A stretch of 64,000 nucleotides of DNA from Paenibacillus sp. FSL R10-2782. Its GTDB lineage: Bacteria; Bacillota; Bacilli; Paenibacillales; Paenibacillaceae. The notes beneath the pieces are model-generated. The model searched no databases. It was given only the letters and a program-made list of their open reading frames with translations, and had not been told where the DNA came from. Shown here piece after piece: positions 63,411 to 64,000 of the stretch (position 1 is its first letter; the number at the start of each line of letters is the position of its first letter). The translations under genes and the position numbers were made by a program. The stretch is from the NCBI RefSeq assembly GCF_038592985.1, contig NZ_CP151951.1:4938501-5002500 (forward strand), given 5' to 3'.

Positions 63411-64000
63411 TTATGATCTAGCCAAAGTCAGGCAAAAAATGGCCATATGTATACCCTCTTCGGATGCCTTTTCCCCTAAAACACGCGCACACGCTTGTAA
63501 AGTACTGCCAGTTGTATAAATATCATCCACAAGCAAAACAGTAACATATTTATGATTCTCCATTTTGCGTTGATACTCAGCGTTTAAAACAAAATACTTA
63601 ATTAACTCCGTCATACCTGGCACAACAGAGAACGCATTATACATCGTGTCTGTGCGTTCTTTTTTTGTTTTGAAGCTTTGTTTGCCAGTATCTTGCGGAC
63701 GAGCAAGTAAAGGTAAAAAAGGCAGCTTATTTCGCCTGGCAAGCTCCTCTGCCAAGATCTGAGCCTGATTGAAACCTCGCTCTGCCAGTCGTGTTTCACT
63801 TACAGGAACACATGTCACCAAACTCACGCTCCGCAGAGACTGATTGAAACGAGAATATTCCTGACCAGTAAACTCATGCCTCATAGCCTGATAAGCCCGA
63901 TGCATCATCTCGCCGAGCAGAGGACCATACTTTTCATTTCCGCGATACTTAAACTGCCCAATCCATTCTCTCATGATAGGCGTATAGCTAGTCGCACTCC
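63411..64000 (-). CDS. comFC: ComFC phosphoribosyltransferase-like competence protein, 5' end beyond window
   Basis: The open frame continues through the window edge (codons for SATSYTPIMREWIGQFKYRG), so the 5' part with the expected zinc-ribbon is cut off; the ATG at 63974 is internal. At least 195 codons are present. The phosphoribosyltransferase motif is VLLVDDIYTTGSTLQAC, with RGFNQAQILAEELAR earlier. ComFC works with the ComFA helicase in DNA uptake during transformation. Its position beside yvyF matches the Bacillus comF-flg order. Confidence 0.92.
   Translation of the reverse strand, partial: SATSYTPIMREWIGQFKYRGNEKYGPLLGEMMHRAYQAMRHEFTGQEYSRFNQSLRSVSLVTCVPVSETRLAERGFNQAQILAEELARRNKLPFLPLLARPQDTGKQSFKTKKERTDTMYNAFSVVPGMTELIKYFVLNAEYQRKMENHKYVTVLLVDDIYTTGSTLQACARVLGEKASEEGIHMAIFCLTLARS

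Overview
The window looks like a chromosomal segment of a motile, spore-forming Firmicute of the Paenibacillaceae, most likely a Paenibacillus. The evidence is AGGAGG-type ribosome sites, frequent TTG and GTG starts, SLH and VanW proteins, and gene order matching the Bacillus subtilis comF-to-minJ region: comFC, yvyF, flgM, flgN, flgK, flgL, fliW, csrA, hag, flaG, fliD, fliS, fliT, hpf, secA, prfB, yvjA-like, ftsE, ftsX, ctpB, minJ. Nearly everything reads on the minus strand. The three clear plus-strand genes encode a VanW protein, an esterase and an SMP-30-like protein. I see no rRNA, tRNA, CRISPR array, prophage or intact insertion sequence.

Region by region (low to high coordinate): 1-1.8 kb holds a decayed gene, a small unknown protein and a methyltransferase. 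1.9-8.0 kb is the envelope and division block (minJ, ctpB, an M23 peptidase, ftsX, ftsE). 8.2-12.0 kb carries VanW, SLH and esterase genes. 12.1-19.6 kb is a six-gene surface glycosylation operon: two GT-C integral-membrane glycosyltransferases, a GtrA flippase, a GtrB/DPM1-type polyprenyl-phosphate sugar synthase, a processive-type GT2 carrying four tandem RLG motifs of the c-di-GMP-binding MshEN type, and a small coiled-coil protein. 20.1-28.6 kb is the complete arginine operon argCJBDFGH. 28.7-36.4 kb has the SMP-30 protein, a YitT protein, prfB with its programmed +1 frameshift, secA without the usual C-terminal zinc motif, hpf and a cold-shock gene.

36.9-53.0 kb is a 15-gene AT-rich glycan island inserted between fliT and the cold-shock/hpf genes. 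It encodes a full six-step route to CMP-N,N'-diacetyllegionaminic acid (LegB, C, H, G, I, F) and a Maf motility accessory factor, the type of enzyme that puts nonulosonic acids on flagellin. It also encodes a second branch for a decorated 4-amino-4,6-dideoxyhexose: a WecE-like transaminase, a WecD-like acyltransferase, a TylF methyltransferase, an FkbH-like HAD protein, an acyl carrier protein, another GNAT, a NodB deacetylase and a GT-B-like transferase. 53.1-61.8 kb is the late flagellar block, and 62.6-64 kb has a LysM protein and the 3' part of comFC.

How it fits together: sigma-D-type promoter elements lie before hag, before flaG-fliD-fliS-fliT, and (as a -10 only) before maf, so filament building and flagellin glycosylation are probably switched on together. 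CsrA and FliW should set hag translation through a GGA hairpin plus a GGA-bearing ribosome site in the hag leader. The two most interesting units are the glycan island, which predicts a composite flagellin glycan, and the 12-19.6 kb operon, which predicts c-di-GMP control of a GtrA/GtrB/GT-C surface glycosylation system.
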